Position numbers and translations under genes: made by a program
Shown: positions 9,714 through 21,156 of the stretch, piece after piece
Layout of the letters: each line of letters begins with the position of its first letter
Numbering within the stretch: the stretch's first letter is position 1
The notes under the pieces: generated by a model
What the model saw: only the letters and a program-made list of their open reading frames with translations
Told to the model about the DNA's origin: nothing
The model's database searches: none
DNA from: Comamonas odontotermitis
Lineage (GTDB): Bacteria; Pseudomonadota; Gammaproteobacteria; Burkholderiales; Burkholderiaceae_C
Direction: 5' to 3'
Assembly: GCF_014207855.1 (NCBI RefSeq)
Contig: NZ_JACHKZ010000001.1
Span: 1-64,000, forward strand
Length of the DNA stretch: 64,000 nt

Positions 9714-9746
9714 AAAAAAAAAGCAAGTCCACGGACTTGCTTTTTT
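9714..9746 (+). terminator. Rho-independent terminator after ugd
   Basis: AAGCAAGTCC (9721-9730) pairs with GGACTTGCTT (9733-9742), followed by Ts. A-rich sequence upstream makes it bidirectional, so it could also serve the convergent lysP gene. Confidence 0.88.
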
Positions 9747-9791
9747 ACTGTCAAAACACGCTATAGCGCTTAACCATCAAACGTTTCAAGC

Positions 9792-11291
9792 TCATTTTTT
9801 GATAGTAACATGCCCGTCAAAACGCATATCGCGGTAGGCCACGGTGCGTGAACCCTTGGCCATGCGGTAGCCCCACCAGATCACCAAAAACACCGGCAGA
9901 CCGATATAGGTAGCCACCACGCCACCCCAATCGATCTGGTCTTTCAGGAATGCCTCGTAGTTCTGGCCCAGCGTGATGGTGAGACACAGAACGAAAGCAA
10001 AGATCGGCCCGAAAGGGAACCAGGGTGATACATAGGGCAGTTGCGACACATCATGCCCCTGCGCCACAAAGCCCTTGCGAAAGCGGTAGTGGCTTACGGC
10101 AATGCCCAGCCAGGCGATGAAACCCGTCATGCCCGAAAGGTTCAAAAGCCACAGGTACACCGTCTTGGGGCTGAACAGAAAGCTGAAAAAGCACAGCCCG
10201 GCCATCACCGTGGTGGCCAGCAGCGCCAGCACCGGCACCCCGTTGCCCGACAGACGCGCAAATGCCTTGGGCGCCATGCCCTGGCAGGCCAGCGTGTAGA
10301 GCATGCGCGTGGAGGCATACATGCCCGAATTGCCTGCCGACAGCACCGAAGTGAGCACCACCGCATTCATGACGGCAGCCGCCGACAGCAGCCCGGCTTT
10401 CTGGAACACCAGGGTAAAAGGGCTCACGCTGATGTCGCCCACCTCGTTGCGCAGCAACTGCGGATCGGTATACGGAATGAGCGAGCTGATGACCGCAATC
10501 GCCAGCACATAGAACAGCAGAATGCGCCAGAACACCTGGCGCACCGCGCGCGGAATGTTGCGCGCGGGGTCTTCCGACTCTGCTGCTGCGATGCCGATCA
10601 GCTCGGTGCCCTGGAAAGAAAAGCCCACGATCATCGCCACGCCGATCAGCGCCGCAAAGCCGCCGGCAAACGGTGCGTCGCCCACCTGCCACGTAGCCAG
10701 AGCACCCCAGATGCCGTTTTGCGGGCCGCCACGGAGAATGCCGATGATCATGGCGACACCAATCGCGATGAACACCAGCACCGTCGTCACCTTGATGGCG
10801 GCAAACCAGTACTCCGCCTCGCCAAAGCCTTTGACCGAAATGGCGTTGAGCGCCACCATCAGCAGCAGAAACAGGGCGCTCCACCAATAGCCCGGCACAT
10901 CGGGAAACCAGTAAGTCATCACCAACTGCGACGCCACCAGATCGACCGCAATCGTGATTGCCCAGTTGTACCAATAGTTCCAGCCCAGCGCAAAGCCAAA
11001 GCCTTCGTCGACATAGCGCGCGCCGTAGGTGGCAAACGAGCCCGACACCGGCATGTAGGCAGCCAGCTCGCCCAGGCTGGTCATCAAAAAATACACCATC
11101 AGGCCGATGACGCCATAGGCCAGCAGCGCGCCGCCGGGCCCGGCCTGGGCAATGGTGGCACCAGAGGCCACGAACAGGCCCGTGCCGATGGAGCCGCCAA
11201 TGGCAATCATTGACAGATGGCGGGCCTTGAGGTCGCGGCGCAGCTCGGTCGCGGCGCCAGAGGAAGAAGAACGGGAGGCAGTACCCGGCAT
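9792..11291 (-). CDS. lysP: Lysine-specific permease
   Basis: A 499-residue APC-family amino acid permease with 12 predicted membrane helices. It follows Escherichia coli LysP nearly residue for residue as I recall it: LKARHLSMIAIGGSIGTGLF, GSFATYGARYVDEGFGFALG, SFQGTELIGIAAAESEDPAR, and the C-terminal NYEAFLKDQIDWGGVVATYI. It should import lysine by proton symport across the inner membrane. No lysine riboswitch or LysR-type partner is visible upstream (11292-11423). It is a single gene convergent with ugd. The short N-terminal extension rich in Ser is cytoplasmic. Confidence in substrate comes from close similarity; no direct test is possible here. Confidence 0.9.
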   Translation of the reverse strand: MPGTASRSSSSGAATELRRDLKARHLSMIAIGGSIGTGLFVASGATIAQAGPGGALLAYGVIGLMVYFLMTSLGELAAYMPVSGSFATYGARYVDEGFGFALGWNYWYNWAITIAVDLVASQLVMTYWFPDVPGYWWSALFLLLMVALNAISVKGFGEAEYWFAAIKVTTVLVFIAIGVAMIIGILRGGPQNGIWGALATWQVGDAPFAGGFAALIGVAMIVGFSFQGTELIGIAAAESEDPARNIPRAVRQVFWRILLFYVLAIAVISSLIPYTDPQLLRNEVGDISVSPFTLVFQKAGLLSAAAVMNAVVLTSVLSAGNSGMYASTRMLYTLACQGMAPKAFARLSGNGVPVLALLATTVMAGLCFFSFLFSPKTVYLWLLNLSGMTGFIAWLGIAVSHYRFRKGFVAQGHDVSQLPYVSPWFPFGPIFAFVLCLTITLGQNYEAFLKDQIDWGGVVATYIGLPVFLVIWWGYRMAKGSRTVAYRDMRFDGHVTIKK

Positions 11292-11423
11292 AGAAACAGC
11301 GCAGCCATAGCTGCGCGCACAACAAACAAGGGCGCCATTATCAACGCAGCTGCCTACCCCTGCCGGGGAGCCCGCGCTAAACCGCCGCCGGTGCCTTGCT
11401 ATAGGTATAGGCGCCAGCCAGGT

Positions 11424-12305
11424 CTATGCACCCGCCGTAGTTAGCGTTTGCACCAGTCGCCATGGCTGCCCCGGCGCCAGGGTGACAGGGGCATCGATGC
11501 TGGCCGCCTCCACACACAGCATCTGGCGCCAGCCATCATCGGGCATGTCGGCCAGCTCCTGGCTCAGCGCCGCACCCGGGTTCCACACCACCACCTCACT
11601 GGCATTTGCGCTGTTTTGGATGGTCATCGACCGTCCGTTATGCGTTGTTTGCTGCGAAATTTGCAGCAATTTATCGCCAGCGCCCGGTGTCGAGAACACG
11701 CGATCAAAACCTGCTCCTGGCGCGGCACCAAAATCGATTTGCGCCGCCGCTTCGGCAAAGCGGGTATCGGCCAGCGCATCCCAGCACGCAGCGCCCTGCA
11801 GGCCCCAAAGCTGCGTCTGCGTGATGTCATCCACCTCCAGATAGCTGTGCAGCGCGCAGGTCATGGCCCAGGGCGTGCTGCCGGTGTTGCGCACGTCCAG
11901 CGTAATGACCAGCGAGTTGGCGCCCACTTCAGCGCGCAGCACAGCGTCAAAAGCCTCCGGCCAGAACTGGCGGGTGGCCGGGCCATCCTGCAGCCGCAGT
12001 GCAATGTGCTGCGCGCCGCACTCCGCCACCTGCCAGCCCAGATTGCGCACAAAGCCATGCTTGGGCAGCGGCCCGCGCGTGTTGAACTGGGGAAAGCACA
12101 CCGGCACGCCCCCACGGATGGCCGTCTTGCCATCACGCGCGCTGGCGGGGCTCAGGTACAGGTGTTCGCGGCCATCCGCCGTTTTCCACGACAGCACCTG
12201 CGCGCCCTGCTCTGCCACGACGAGGCTGCTGCCGTCCGCCCATTGCTTGTACCAGGCGGGAAAACCTTCCCAGACGAGAGCCGCCCAGCCATATGTGTTG
12301 TCCAT
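11424..12305 (-). CDS. D-hexose-6-phosphate mutarotase (aldose 1-epimerase-like)
   Basis: The 293-residue protein of the YeaD/glucose-6-phosphate 1-epimerase family has a galactose-mutarotase-like beta-sandwich. Characteristic segments are GREHLYLSP, RGGVPVCFPQF, LPKHGFVRNL with the conserved His, and the late VVWNPG. It catalyses interconversion of alpha and beta anomers of hexose-6-phosphates in the cytoplasm, feeding glycolysis or polysaccharide synthesis. The ATG at 12305 is preceded on its strand by AAGGA at good spacing. It is a single gene divergent from yedE. Confidence 0.88.
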   Translation of the reverse strand: MDNTYGWAALVWEGFPAWYKQWADGSSLVVAEQGAQVLSWKTADGREHLYLSPASARDGKTAIRGGVPVCFPQFNTRGPLPKHGFVRNLGWQVAECGAQHIALRLQDGPATRQFWPEAFDAVLRAEVGANSLVITLDVRNTGSTPWAMTCALHSYLEVDDITQTQLWGLQGAACWDALADTRFAEAAAQIDFGAAPGAGFDRVFSTPGAGDKLLQISQQTTHNGRSMTIQNSANASEVVVWNPGAALSQELADMPDDGWRQMLCVEAASIDAPVTLAPGQPWRLVQTLTTAGA

Positions 12306-12555
12306 GGAGTTCCTTCTTGGGTATCAGGTGCAGATTGTGCAGGCAGCCGAGCGCCGTGACAGCAGCAGCAGTGGCAGTGGCCGGAAAAATCACAAGGAGC
12401 ATAATCGCTCCCGTCCACCCCGGTGCATCCGCCGGGAAGATTCGCCTCTGTTGCAGGCACCTATTTGAAAGACCCACCGCCCAGCGCACGCTGCTGCAGC
12501 ACGCGCCGGGAGCCTGGGCCAGACGCTGCGCACGCCCGCGCAGCAAGGAAGAAAC

Positions 12556-13779
12556 ATGACCTGGCAAGACTTCAAGCACCAGTACCTGGTGCGCTTCTGG
12601 TCGCCCGTGCCCGCAGTGATTGCGGCAGGCGTCCTCTCTGCGTATTACTTTGGCCTGACCGGCACCTTCTGGGCCGTCACGGGCGAGTTCACCCGGTGGG
12701 GCGGCCATGTGCTCCAGTTCTTCGGGGTCGATCTCTCGAATTGGGGTTACTTCAAGGTCATCGGCCTGCAGGGAACGCCGCTCACCCGCATCGACGGGGT
12801 GATGATCATCGGCATGTTCGTCGGCTGCTTCTCGGCCGCGCTCTGGGCCAACAACGTCAAGCTGCGCATGCCCAACCACCGCATCCGCGTGGTGCAGGCC
12901 ATCGTTGGCGGCATCATTGCCGGATTTGGCGCACGCCTGGCCATGGGCTGCAACCTGGCGGCGTTCTTCACCGGCATTCCGCAGTTCTCGCTGCACGCCT
13001 GGTTCTTTGCCATCGCCACGGCGATTGGCTCGCTGTTTGGCGCCAAGGTGAGCATGCTGCCCATCTTCCGCATTCCGGTCAAACTGCAGAAGGTGAACGC
13101 CGCCCAGCCGCTGTCTGCGCGCGAAGCCCAGGCCAAGAAGCGTTTTCGCATCGGCATGTTTCTGTTCTTCGCTTTCATCTGCTGGGCAGTCGCCAAGGTG
13201 TTCGATGCGCCCAAGCTCGGTTTTGCCGCCCTGTTCGGGCTGATGTTCGGCCTGATCATCGAGCGCGCCCAGGTGTGCTTCACCTCGGCTTTCCGCGATC
13301 TGTGGCTGACTGGCCGCACCCAGATGGCCAAGGCCATCATCTTCGGCATGGCCGCAGGCACCATCGGCGTCTACAGCTACGTGCAACTGGGGCTTGATCC
13401 CAAGATCTTCTGGGCGGGCCCCAATGCCGTGATCGGCGGCCTGCTGTTCGGCTTTGGCATCGTGCTCGCAGGCGGGTGCGAGACCGGCTGGATGTACCGC
13501 GCCGTCGAAGGCCAGGTGCATTACTGGTGGGTGGGTCTGGGCAACATCATCGGCTCTACCCTGCTGGCGCTGGTCTGGGACGACCTGGCTCCCGCCATCG
13601 CCATCAACTATGACAAGATCAACCTGCTCAAGGCCCTGGGCCCGCAGGCGGGCCTGCTCACCACCTATGTGATGCTGGCCATCTCGCTGCTGCTCGTGCT
13701 GTGGTGGGAGCGCCATTTCTTCAACCGCAAGCAGCGCCAGCAATCCATTCAGGCCAGCGTGCGCCCTGCCGTTCAGTAA
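12556..13779 (+). CDS. yedE: YedE-type putative selenium/sulfur transporter
   Basis: A 407-residue YeeE/YedE family membrane protein with about ten helices and the family's conserved cysteines in AMGCNLAAFF, RAQVCFTSAFRD and AGGCETGWMYR. YeeE homologues import thiosulfate through relayed cysteine-thiosulfate contacts. The longer YedE subgroup is linked by gene context to selenium metabolism. It is followed after 12 bp by a YedF/TusA-like sulfurtransferase and then a DsrE-like protein, as in the known yedE-yedF pairing. It probably delivers a thiosulfate- or selenium-containing species to the sulfur carrier proteins encoded next to it. The substrate is inferred from family and context only. 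Confidence 0.88.
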   Translation: MTWQDFKHQYLVRFWSPVPAVIAAGVLSAYYFGLTGTFWAVTGEFTRWGGHVLQFFGVDLSNWGYFKVIGLQGTPLTRIDGVMIIGMFVGCFSAALWANNVKLRMPNHRIRVVQAIVGGIIAGFGARLAMGCNLAAFFTGIPQFSLHAWFFAIATAIGSLFGAKVSMLPIFRIPVKLQKVNAAQPLSAREAQAKKRFRIGMFLFFAFICWAVAKVFDAPKLGFAALFGLMFGLIIERAQVCFTSAFRDLWLTGRTQMAKAIIFGMAAGTIGVYSYVQLGLDPKIFWAGPNAVIGGLLFGFGIVLAGGCETGWMYRAVEGQVHYWWVGLGNIIGSTLLALVWDDLAPAIAINYDKINLLKALGPQAGLLTTYVMLAISLLLVLWWERHFFNRKQRQQSIQASVRPAVQ

Positions 13780-13791
13780 GGAGTTCTTCCC

Positions 13792-14025
13792 ATGTCCAAT
13801 TACACGCCCGATTACCGCCTCGACATGATGGGCGAGCCCTGCCCGTACCCAGCCGTGGCCACGCTGGAGGCGATGCCCAGCCTCCAGCCCGGCGAAATCC
13901 TGGAAGTGATCTCCGACTGCCCGCAGTCGATCAACAACATTCCGCTGGACGCCAAGAACCACGGCTACGAGGTGCTGGAAATCCAGCAGGATGGCCCGAC
14001 CATCCGCTACCTGATCCGGAAGTGA
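13792..14025 (+). CDS. yedF: YedF/TusA-family sulfur carrier protein
   Basis: The 77-residue SirA/TusA-fold protein has the hallmark Cys-Pro-x-Pro motif in MGEPCPYPAVATLEAM. The Cys (residue 14) would carry a persulfide or perselenide. A second Cys lies in ISDCPQSINNIP, typical of the TusA fold's central strand-helix. It is preceded by AAGGAGTTCTTCCC and lies directly downstream of yedE. It probably accepts sulfur or selenium after transport and passes it to a partner such as the DsrE-like protein encoded 24 bp downstream. It has only the TusA-like half; the longer YedF of some bacteria adds a C-terminal DsrE-like domain, which here is a separate gene. Confidence 0.88.
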   Translation: MSNYTPDYRLDMMGEPCPYPAVATLEAMPSLQPGEILEVISDCPQSINNIPLDAKNHGYEVLEIQQDGPTIRYLIRK

Positions 14026-14049
14026 CCCCCTCTCTGCAAAGGATTTCCC

Positions 14050-14406
14050 ATGACCCAGAAGATCGTCGTCATCGTGCATGCCGCACCCTACGGTAGCGAG
14101 CGCTGTCTGTCGGCCCTGCGTGTGGCCACCGCTTTGGCCGGTCACGACAGCAAGCCGGAAGTGAAGGTGTTCCTGATGTCCGATGCCACCGTCGTCGGCC
14201 TGCCGAACCAGCATGACGGCGCGGGCCCCGGCCTGCAGGCCATGGTGGAAACCTTGGTGGCCGAAGGCGTCACCATCAGGCTGTGCCGCACCTGCGCACT
14301 GGCGCGGGGCCTGGCCGAGTTGACGTTGATCAACGGCGTGAGCATTGGCACGCTGCCGGAGTTGGCGGACTGGACATTGACCGCCGACAAGGTCATCACG
14401 TTCTGA
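14050..14406 (+). CDS. DsrE-family sulfur/selenium relay protein
   Basis: A 118-residue DsrE/DsrF-like protein: KIVVIVHAAPYGSERCLSALR, then EVKVFLMSDATVVGL, with a probable redox pair in CRTCALARG near residues 79-82 and a final ADKVITF. DsrE-fold proteins accept sulfane sulfur from TusA-type carriers. In selenium-linked YedF proteins this domain is fused to the TusA domain, so the adjacent yedF plus dsrE arrangement looks like a split version. It is the last gene of the yedE-yedF-dsrE operon and is followed by a strong bidirectional terminator. No selD, selA or selenoprotein gene is visible in the window. Confidence 0.8.
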   Translation: MTQKIVVIVHAAPYGSERCLSALRVATALAGHDSKPEVKVFLMSDATVVGLPNQHDGAGPGLQAMVETLVAEGVTIRLCRTCALARGLAELTLINGVSIGTLPELADWTLTADKVITF

Positions 14407-14412
14407 TCTGCG

Positions 14413-14459
14413 CCATGGAAAAAAGGGACAGCCCGGTTCAGGCTGTCCCTTTTTCATGG
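14413..14459. terminator. Bidirectional terminator between dsrE and the asparaginase gene
   Basis: GGGACAGCC (14425-14433) pairs with GGCTGTCCC (14441-14449), with flanking A- and T-runs and an outer CCATG/CATGG extension. It suits both convergent genes. Confidence 0.92.
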
Positions 14460-14499
14460 CGCTTGCGCAATCAGGCCCGGCAACACCGGGCGCGGCGCA

Positions 14500-17887
<3,388 letters not shown>

Positions 17888-17948
17888 AACTGCTGCAGGC
17901 CGCTGTTGGAAGCAGCACCTGAGGTCGCTTCCTCTAATTCCTGAAACC

Positions 17949-17992
17949 ATAGCATCCAGCGCTTACACAGCAAGCGCTGGATGCTATTTTTA
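17949..17992 (+). terminator. Rho-independent terminator with 16-bp stem
   Basis: ATAGCATCCAGCGCTT (17949-17964) pairs perfectly with 17972-17987 around a 7-base loop, followed by TTTTTATTT. The arms resemble the ATAGC..AGCGCT dispersed repeat seen elsewhere in the window. Confidence 0.9.
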
Positions 17993-18224
17993 TTTGTCTA
18001 CCGCCGATAAAGGCCACCAGGGTAGGTCATTGCGCACCAGCTTCGTCGATCAATTGATTCGATATTCGGAACAATCAATCCCATACCAAGGGGTTTATCC
18101 ACGACGGTCGCAAAAATACACTGAATACATCGATCAACGAGAAGCAAACGCGGTGACACACCGCCACCCGTTGAGCGAACCGGCAGGCCATGGTGACCCG
18201 CCGGAATCTCAAAGGAATTTAAAA

Positions 18225-18548
18225 ATGATGAACGCACGTATTTTTTCGATTGCAGGTCTCGCCGCTGTTCTGGCCACGGGTGCCGGTGTTGCACAGGCCA
18301 ACCCCTTTGAAGGCGACCAGGCCATTGCACCCCGCGCCGCAGCCACCAGCAGCCTGAGCCGCGCCGAAGTGCAGGCCCAATTGGTCGACGCCCAGAAGAA
18401 TGGCACGATGCTGCTCAAGGGTGACAAGCTGCAAGCCAACCCTTATGAGCAAGGCCAGGGCCTGTCACGCGGCGCAGTGATGCAAGCGGCCCATGACGCA
18501 CTGATCGCAGGCAAGCTGCCTGAAGGCAACGGCTCCTTCGGCGAGTAA
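18225..18548 (+). CDS. DUF4148 small secreted protein (copy 1)
   Basis: The 107-residue protein begins MMNARIFSIAGLAAVLATG, with a Sec signal peptide cleaved near AQA-NPFEG. The mature part has the DUF4148 pattern SRAEVQAQLVDAQKNGTM...GDKLQANPYEQGQGLSRGAV. It is periplasmic or secreted and of unknown function; in Burkholderiales such genes occur in several copies. AAAGGAA at 18211-18217 is the ribosome-binding site; ATG 18225 or 18228 may be used. A paralogue lies at 45652-45951, with a similar protein sequence and a similar leader just upstream (see findings). No operon partner. Confidence 0.85.
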   Translation: MMNARIFSIAGLAAVLATGAGVAQANPFEGDQAIAPRAAATSSLSRAEVQAQLVDAQKNGTMLLKGDKLQANPYEQGQGLSRGAVMQAAHDALIAGKLPEGNGSFGE

Positions 18549-18600
18549 GAACGTGTTTACGATCTCCTCGCGCCGCGACAGTGGCTTTGCGGGATGAGAT
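18549..18600 (+). repeat. Intergenic repeat, copy A
   Basis: Starting directly after the DUF4148 stop codon, about 50 bases match 34240-34292 closely, with the shared core ACGATCTCCTCGCGCCGCGA and TGGCTTTGCG. Copy A continues with a hairpin (GCCAATAG/CTATTGGC, 18618-18637). The element looks like a dispersed non-coding repeat. Confidence 0.75.
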
Positions 18601-19017
18601 GCGAGGCGCAGTGCGCAGCCAATAGCCAGCTATTGGCAAGCGTTGCAACGACGCAGACCGCCTGCAAAACCTCTGTCCCTACGGGTTGGAGTGAAATCGG
18701 GCGGCGCTGACGCAGCCCTTCCTCCAGGCGGCCGCCATGAACCCAGCCGCCTTTTGTTCACATCAAACGCAGGTTGACGGTGGCGAGCACAGCTCGCCAC
18801 CACGGCATGAAGTGCGTAGCACGGCTTGAACGTCGCAAGACAATAGGGCCGCCCAGCTCTCAGGCCGTGCTCTTGACGGCCACTGCTGCTCCCAGCAGTG
18901 GCCCTTTTTGGGCTTCTTGCCCGGCTTGCGCTACAAAATCAGAAGCAATAGCGATTAACGGACGGGGCAACAAGCCATTTTTGTTGCAAACGCTTCCGTC
19001 CTCAGTCTGCGCCCCAT
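18601..19017. other. Intergenic region with hairpins, no gene
   Basis: It contains the tail of repeat copy A, a hairpin GGTGGCGAG/CTCGCCACC (18779-18801), and the terminator-like stem at 18878-18909. The short open frames have no recognisable product. Confidence 0.5.
18878..18909 (+). terminator. Terminator-like hairpin without an adjacent gene
   Basis: GGCCACTGCTG (18878-18888) pairs with CAGCAGTGGCC (18893-18903) around CTCC and is followed by CTTTTT. It lies 330 bp beyond the nearest plus-strand stop, so it could end a long 3' UTR or an unannotated small RNA. Confidence 0.7.
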
Positions 19018-19053
19018 AAAAAAACGCAGCCACCCCGCCAGGTGGCTGCGTTT
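19017..19053 (-). terminator. Terminator of the DUF3617 gene
   Basis: A 13-bp stem AAACGCAGCCACC/GGTGGCTGCGTTT (19022-19034 and 19041-19053), with the T-run on the minus strand provided by the A-tract at 19017-19024. Confidence 0.9.
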
Positions 19054-19081
19054 GGCCTCGCAATAGAAATCCGAAGCGGAA

Positions 19082-19675
19082 TCAGCAGTCGCCGATGCGC
19101 TTGCTGGTCACGGTAGTCTGCATGTTCTGACCGGCCATGTCCATCTTGGTGGTCACCACGTTTTCGGTAGGCGACTTGTAATCGGCTTCGAGCACCATGC
19201 TCATCTTGCCCTCGCCACAGCTGAACGACATGGTTTCCTTGCTGCCGCTGGTCTTGATGTCGGGTGCATTGCAGCCGGGCATGTTCTTGAGCTGCGAATC
19301 AGCCAGCGCCTGCAAGGTCTTGGAAGCCATATCAGCGGTGATGCACATCTCCTGAATCAGCTTGCCGCCTTCAATACGGGCATTTTCCAGATTGGCCGCC
19401 TTCTTCTGCTCAGGCGTCATGCTCTTGAAAGCCTGCTCCATACCTGCCAGCGCCTGCTGACCCATCGGCCCGCTCATCTCGGTAGTCGCACTCCACTTGC
19501 CAGCCTGAACCTTGGCTGCGGGTGCTGCAGCCGGTGCTGGGGCTGCGGCTGGTGCGGGTGCTGCTGCAGGAGCAGGGGCAGCTGCATTGCCAGCCTCTTC
19601 CTTCTTGCCGCAACCCACCAGGCCGGCACCGGCCACCACGGCAGCCACTGCCATCCAATTTGCAAACTTTGCCAT
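19082..19675 (-). CDS. DUF3617 family lipoprotein
   Basis: The 197-residue protein starts MAKFANWMAVAAVVAGAGLVGC, a lipoprotein signal with Cys22. A linker of Ala-Pro repeats (about residues 30-60) follows, and then a DUF3617 domain (GKWSATTEMSG...IQEMCITADMASK...GCNAPDI...FSCGEGKMSMVLEAD). Four cysteines in the domain probably form two disulfides, as is usual in this family. The function is unknown; the location is the periplasmic face of a membrane. The internal ATG 19675 is chosen because it begins the signal peptide. The gene ends in a strong terminator and is divergent from sbcD. Confidence 0.82.
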   Translation of the reverse strand: MAKFANWMAVAAVVAGAGLVGCGKKEEAGNAAAPAPAAAPAPAAAPAPAAAPAAKVQAGKWSATTEMSGPMGQQALAGMEQAFKSMTPEQKKAANLENARIEGGKLIQEMCITADMASKTLQALADSQLKNMPGCNAPDIKTSGSKETMSFSCGEGKMSMVLEADYKSPTENVVTTKMDMAGQNMQTTVTSKRIGDC

Positions 19676-19914
19676 ATGCTTCTCCGTATTGCAGCGGGCG
19701 CCGTGCCCGTCAGCTGCGCATGTCACGTTGCTGCCCCCCATGGGCGCAATCATGGTGCGGCGGATTATAGAACCCGCCATCTTCATAGAACGAATCAATT
19801 GAAAGCCTAACTTCAATGACACCATTGTTATTATTTGTATGCTTTCCCGCCGGGCTATCCCTGACAGCACAGCCCCAGCCACTACGATAGGTGGTTGTTC
19901 CCGCCAATCTCCAC

Positions 19915-21156
19915 ATGCGCATCCTCCACACCTCCGACTGGCATCTGGGCCAACATTTCATGGGCCAGAGCCGCCAGGCCGAACACCGGGCGCTGATTGC
20001 CTGGCTGGTGGCACAGGTCGATGCCCAGGGGGTCGATGCCGTGCTGATTGCCGGTGATATCTTCGACACCGGCGCGCCGCCCAGCTATGCCCGTGAGCTG
20101 TACAACCAGTTGATCGCCCGGCTGCACCAGGCAGGGGTTGCCCTGCTGGTGCTGGGAGGCAACCATGATTCGGTCAGCGTGCTCGATGAAAGCCGCGACC
20201 TGCTGCGTCATCTGGGCACCCAGGTGATTGCCGCGACAGGCGCGCCACCACAGCATGCCATCACCCTGCCGCTGCGCCGCTCTGGCGATCCCGGCTGCAT
20301 CGTCTGCGCCCTGCCCTTCATTCGCGCCCGCGATGTGCAGCAAAGCCTGGCCGGACAAAGCGCGCTCGACAAGCAGCTGGCCCTGCAGGCCGCCATTCAG
20401 TCTACCTACCAGCAGGTCTACGAGGCGGCGCTCACCCAGCAGGCAGCGCTGCTGCATTCCCTGGGCCGCAAGCTGCCCATCATCGCCACCGGGCATCTCA
20501 CCACCGTAGGCGCCAGCAGCAGCGAATCGGTGCGAGAGATCTATGTGGGCTCGCTGGAGGCCTTTCCTACCAACGCCTTTCCGCCTGCCGACTACATTGC
20601 GCTCGGCCATATCCACCAGCCGCAGAAAGTGGGCGGGCTGGAACACATCCGCTATAGCGGCTCACCCATTGCGCTCGGCTTTGACGAAGCGCGACAGACC
20701 AAACAGGTGCTGCTGGTCGACGTGGGCGAAGCCGGCCTGCAGGCCGTCACACCGCTGCCGATTCCGGCGTTCCAGGCGCTGGCCACCATCCGCTGCAATC
20801 TGGCAGCATTGCCAGGCGCACTCCAGGATATTGCATCGCGTGCAGACGCACAGCGCGCCACCTGGGTGGATATCACCATAGAAGAAGACGACTACCTCGC
20901 CGACCTGCCCGCCCGTGTAGAGGCCCTGGCCGATGGACTGCCCGTGCGGGTGCTGCGCATCAAGCGCCAGCGCGGCACGGCTGCGGCGCAGTTGCAAAGC
21001 GCCGCCATGGAATCGCTGGGCGACCTCACTGCGCAGGAAGTATTTGCACGCCGCCTGGCGCAGGAAACGCTGGATCCACCCTTGCAGCAGGCCCTCACCG
21101 AGCGCTACCAGGAAATCGTGCGCACGGTCACCGCCACGGAGGGAGACGCAGCATGA
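19915..21156 (+). CDS. sbcD: Exonuclease SbcCD subunit D (Mre11-type nuclease)
   Basis: The 413-residue calcineurin-like metallophosphoesterase is the nuclease partner of SbcC. Metal-binding motifs are DWHLG (8-12), GDIFD (47-51), GNHD (82-85) and the later GHL and GHIHQPQ. SbcCD is a double-strand exonuclease and hairpin endonuclease that cuts palindromes during replication and repair. The start ATG 19915 gives the standard N-terminus MRILHTSDWHLGQ. The final ATGA overlaps the sbcC start by four bases, so translation is coupled. Confidence 0.96.
   Translation: MRILHTSDWHLGQHFMGQSRQAEHRALIAWLVAQVDAQGVDAVLIAGDIFDTGAPPSYARELYNQLIARLHQAGVALLVLGGNHDSVSVLDESRDLLRHLGTQVIAATGAPPQHAITLPLRRSGDPGCIVCALPFIRARDVQQSLAGQSALDKQLALQAAIQSTYQQVYEAALTQQAALLHSLGRKLPIIATGHLTTVGASSSESVREIYVGSLEAFPTNAFPPADYIALGHIHQPQKVGGLEHIRYSGSPIALGFDEARQTKQVLLVDVGEAGLQAVTPLPIPAFQALATIRCNLAALPGALQDIASRADAQRATWVDITIEEDDYLADLPARVEALADGLPVRVLRIKRQRGTAAAQLQSAAMESLGDLTAQEVFARRLAQETLDPPLQQALTERYQEIVRTVTATEGDAA

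Noticed and set aside
11292..11423. Possible lysine riboswitch upstream of lysP
   Set aside because: The 132 bp are too short and I could not find the conserved L-box core.
12133..14457. A 774-codon open frame on the minus strand opposite the yedE operon
   Set aside because: Its translation is low-complexity His/Gln/Arg-rich and has no family features. It mirrors high-GC codons of yedE, yedF, dsrE and the mutarotase gene.
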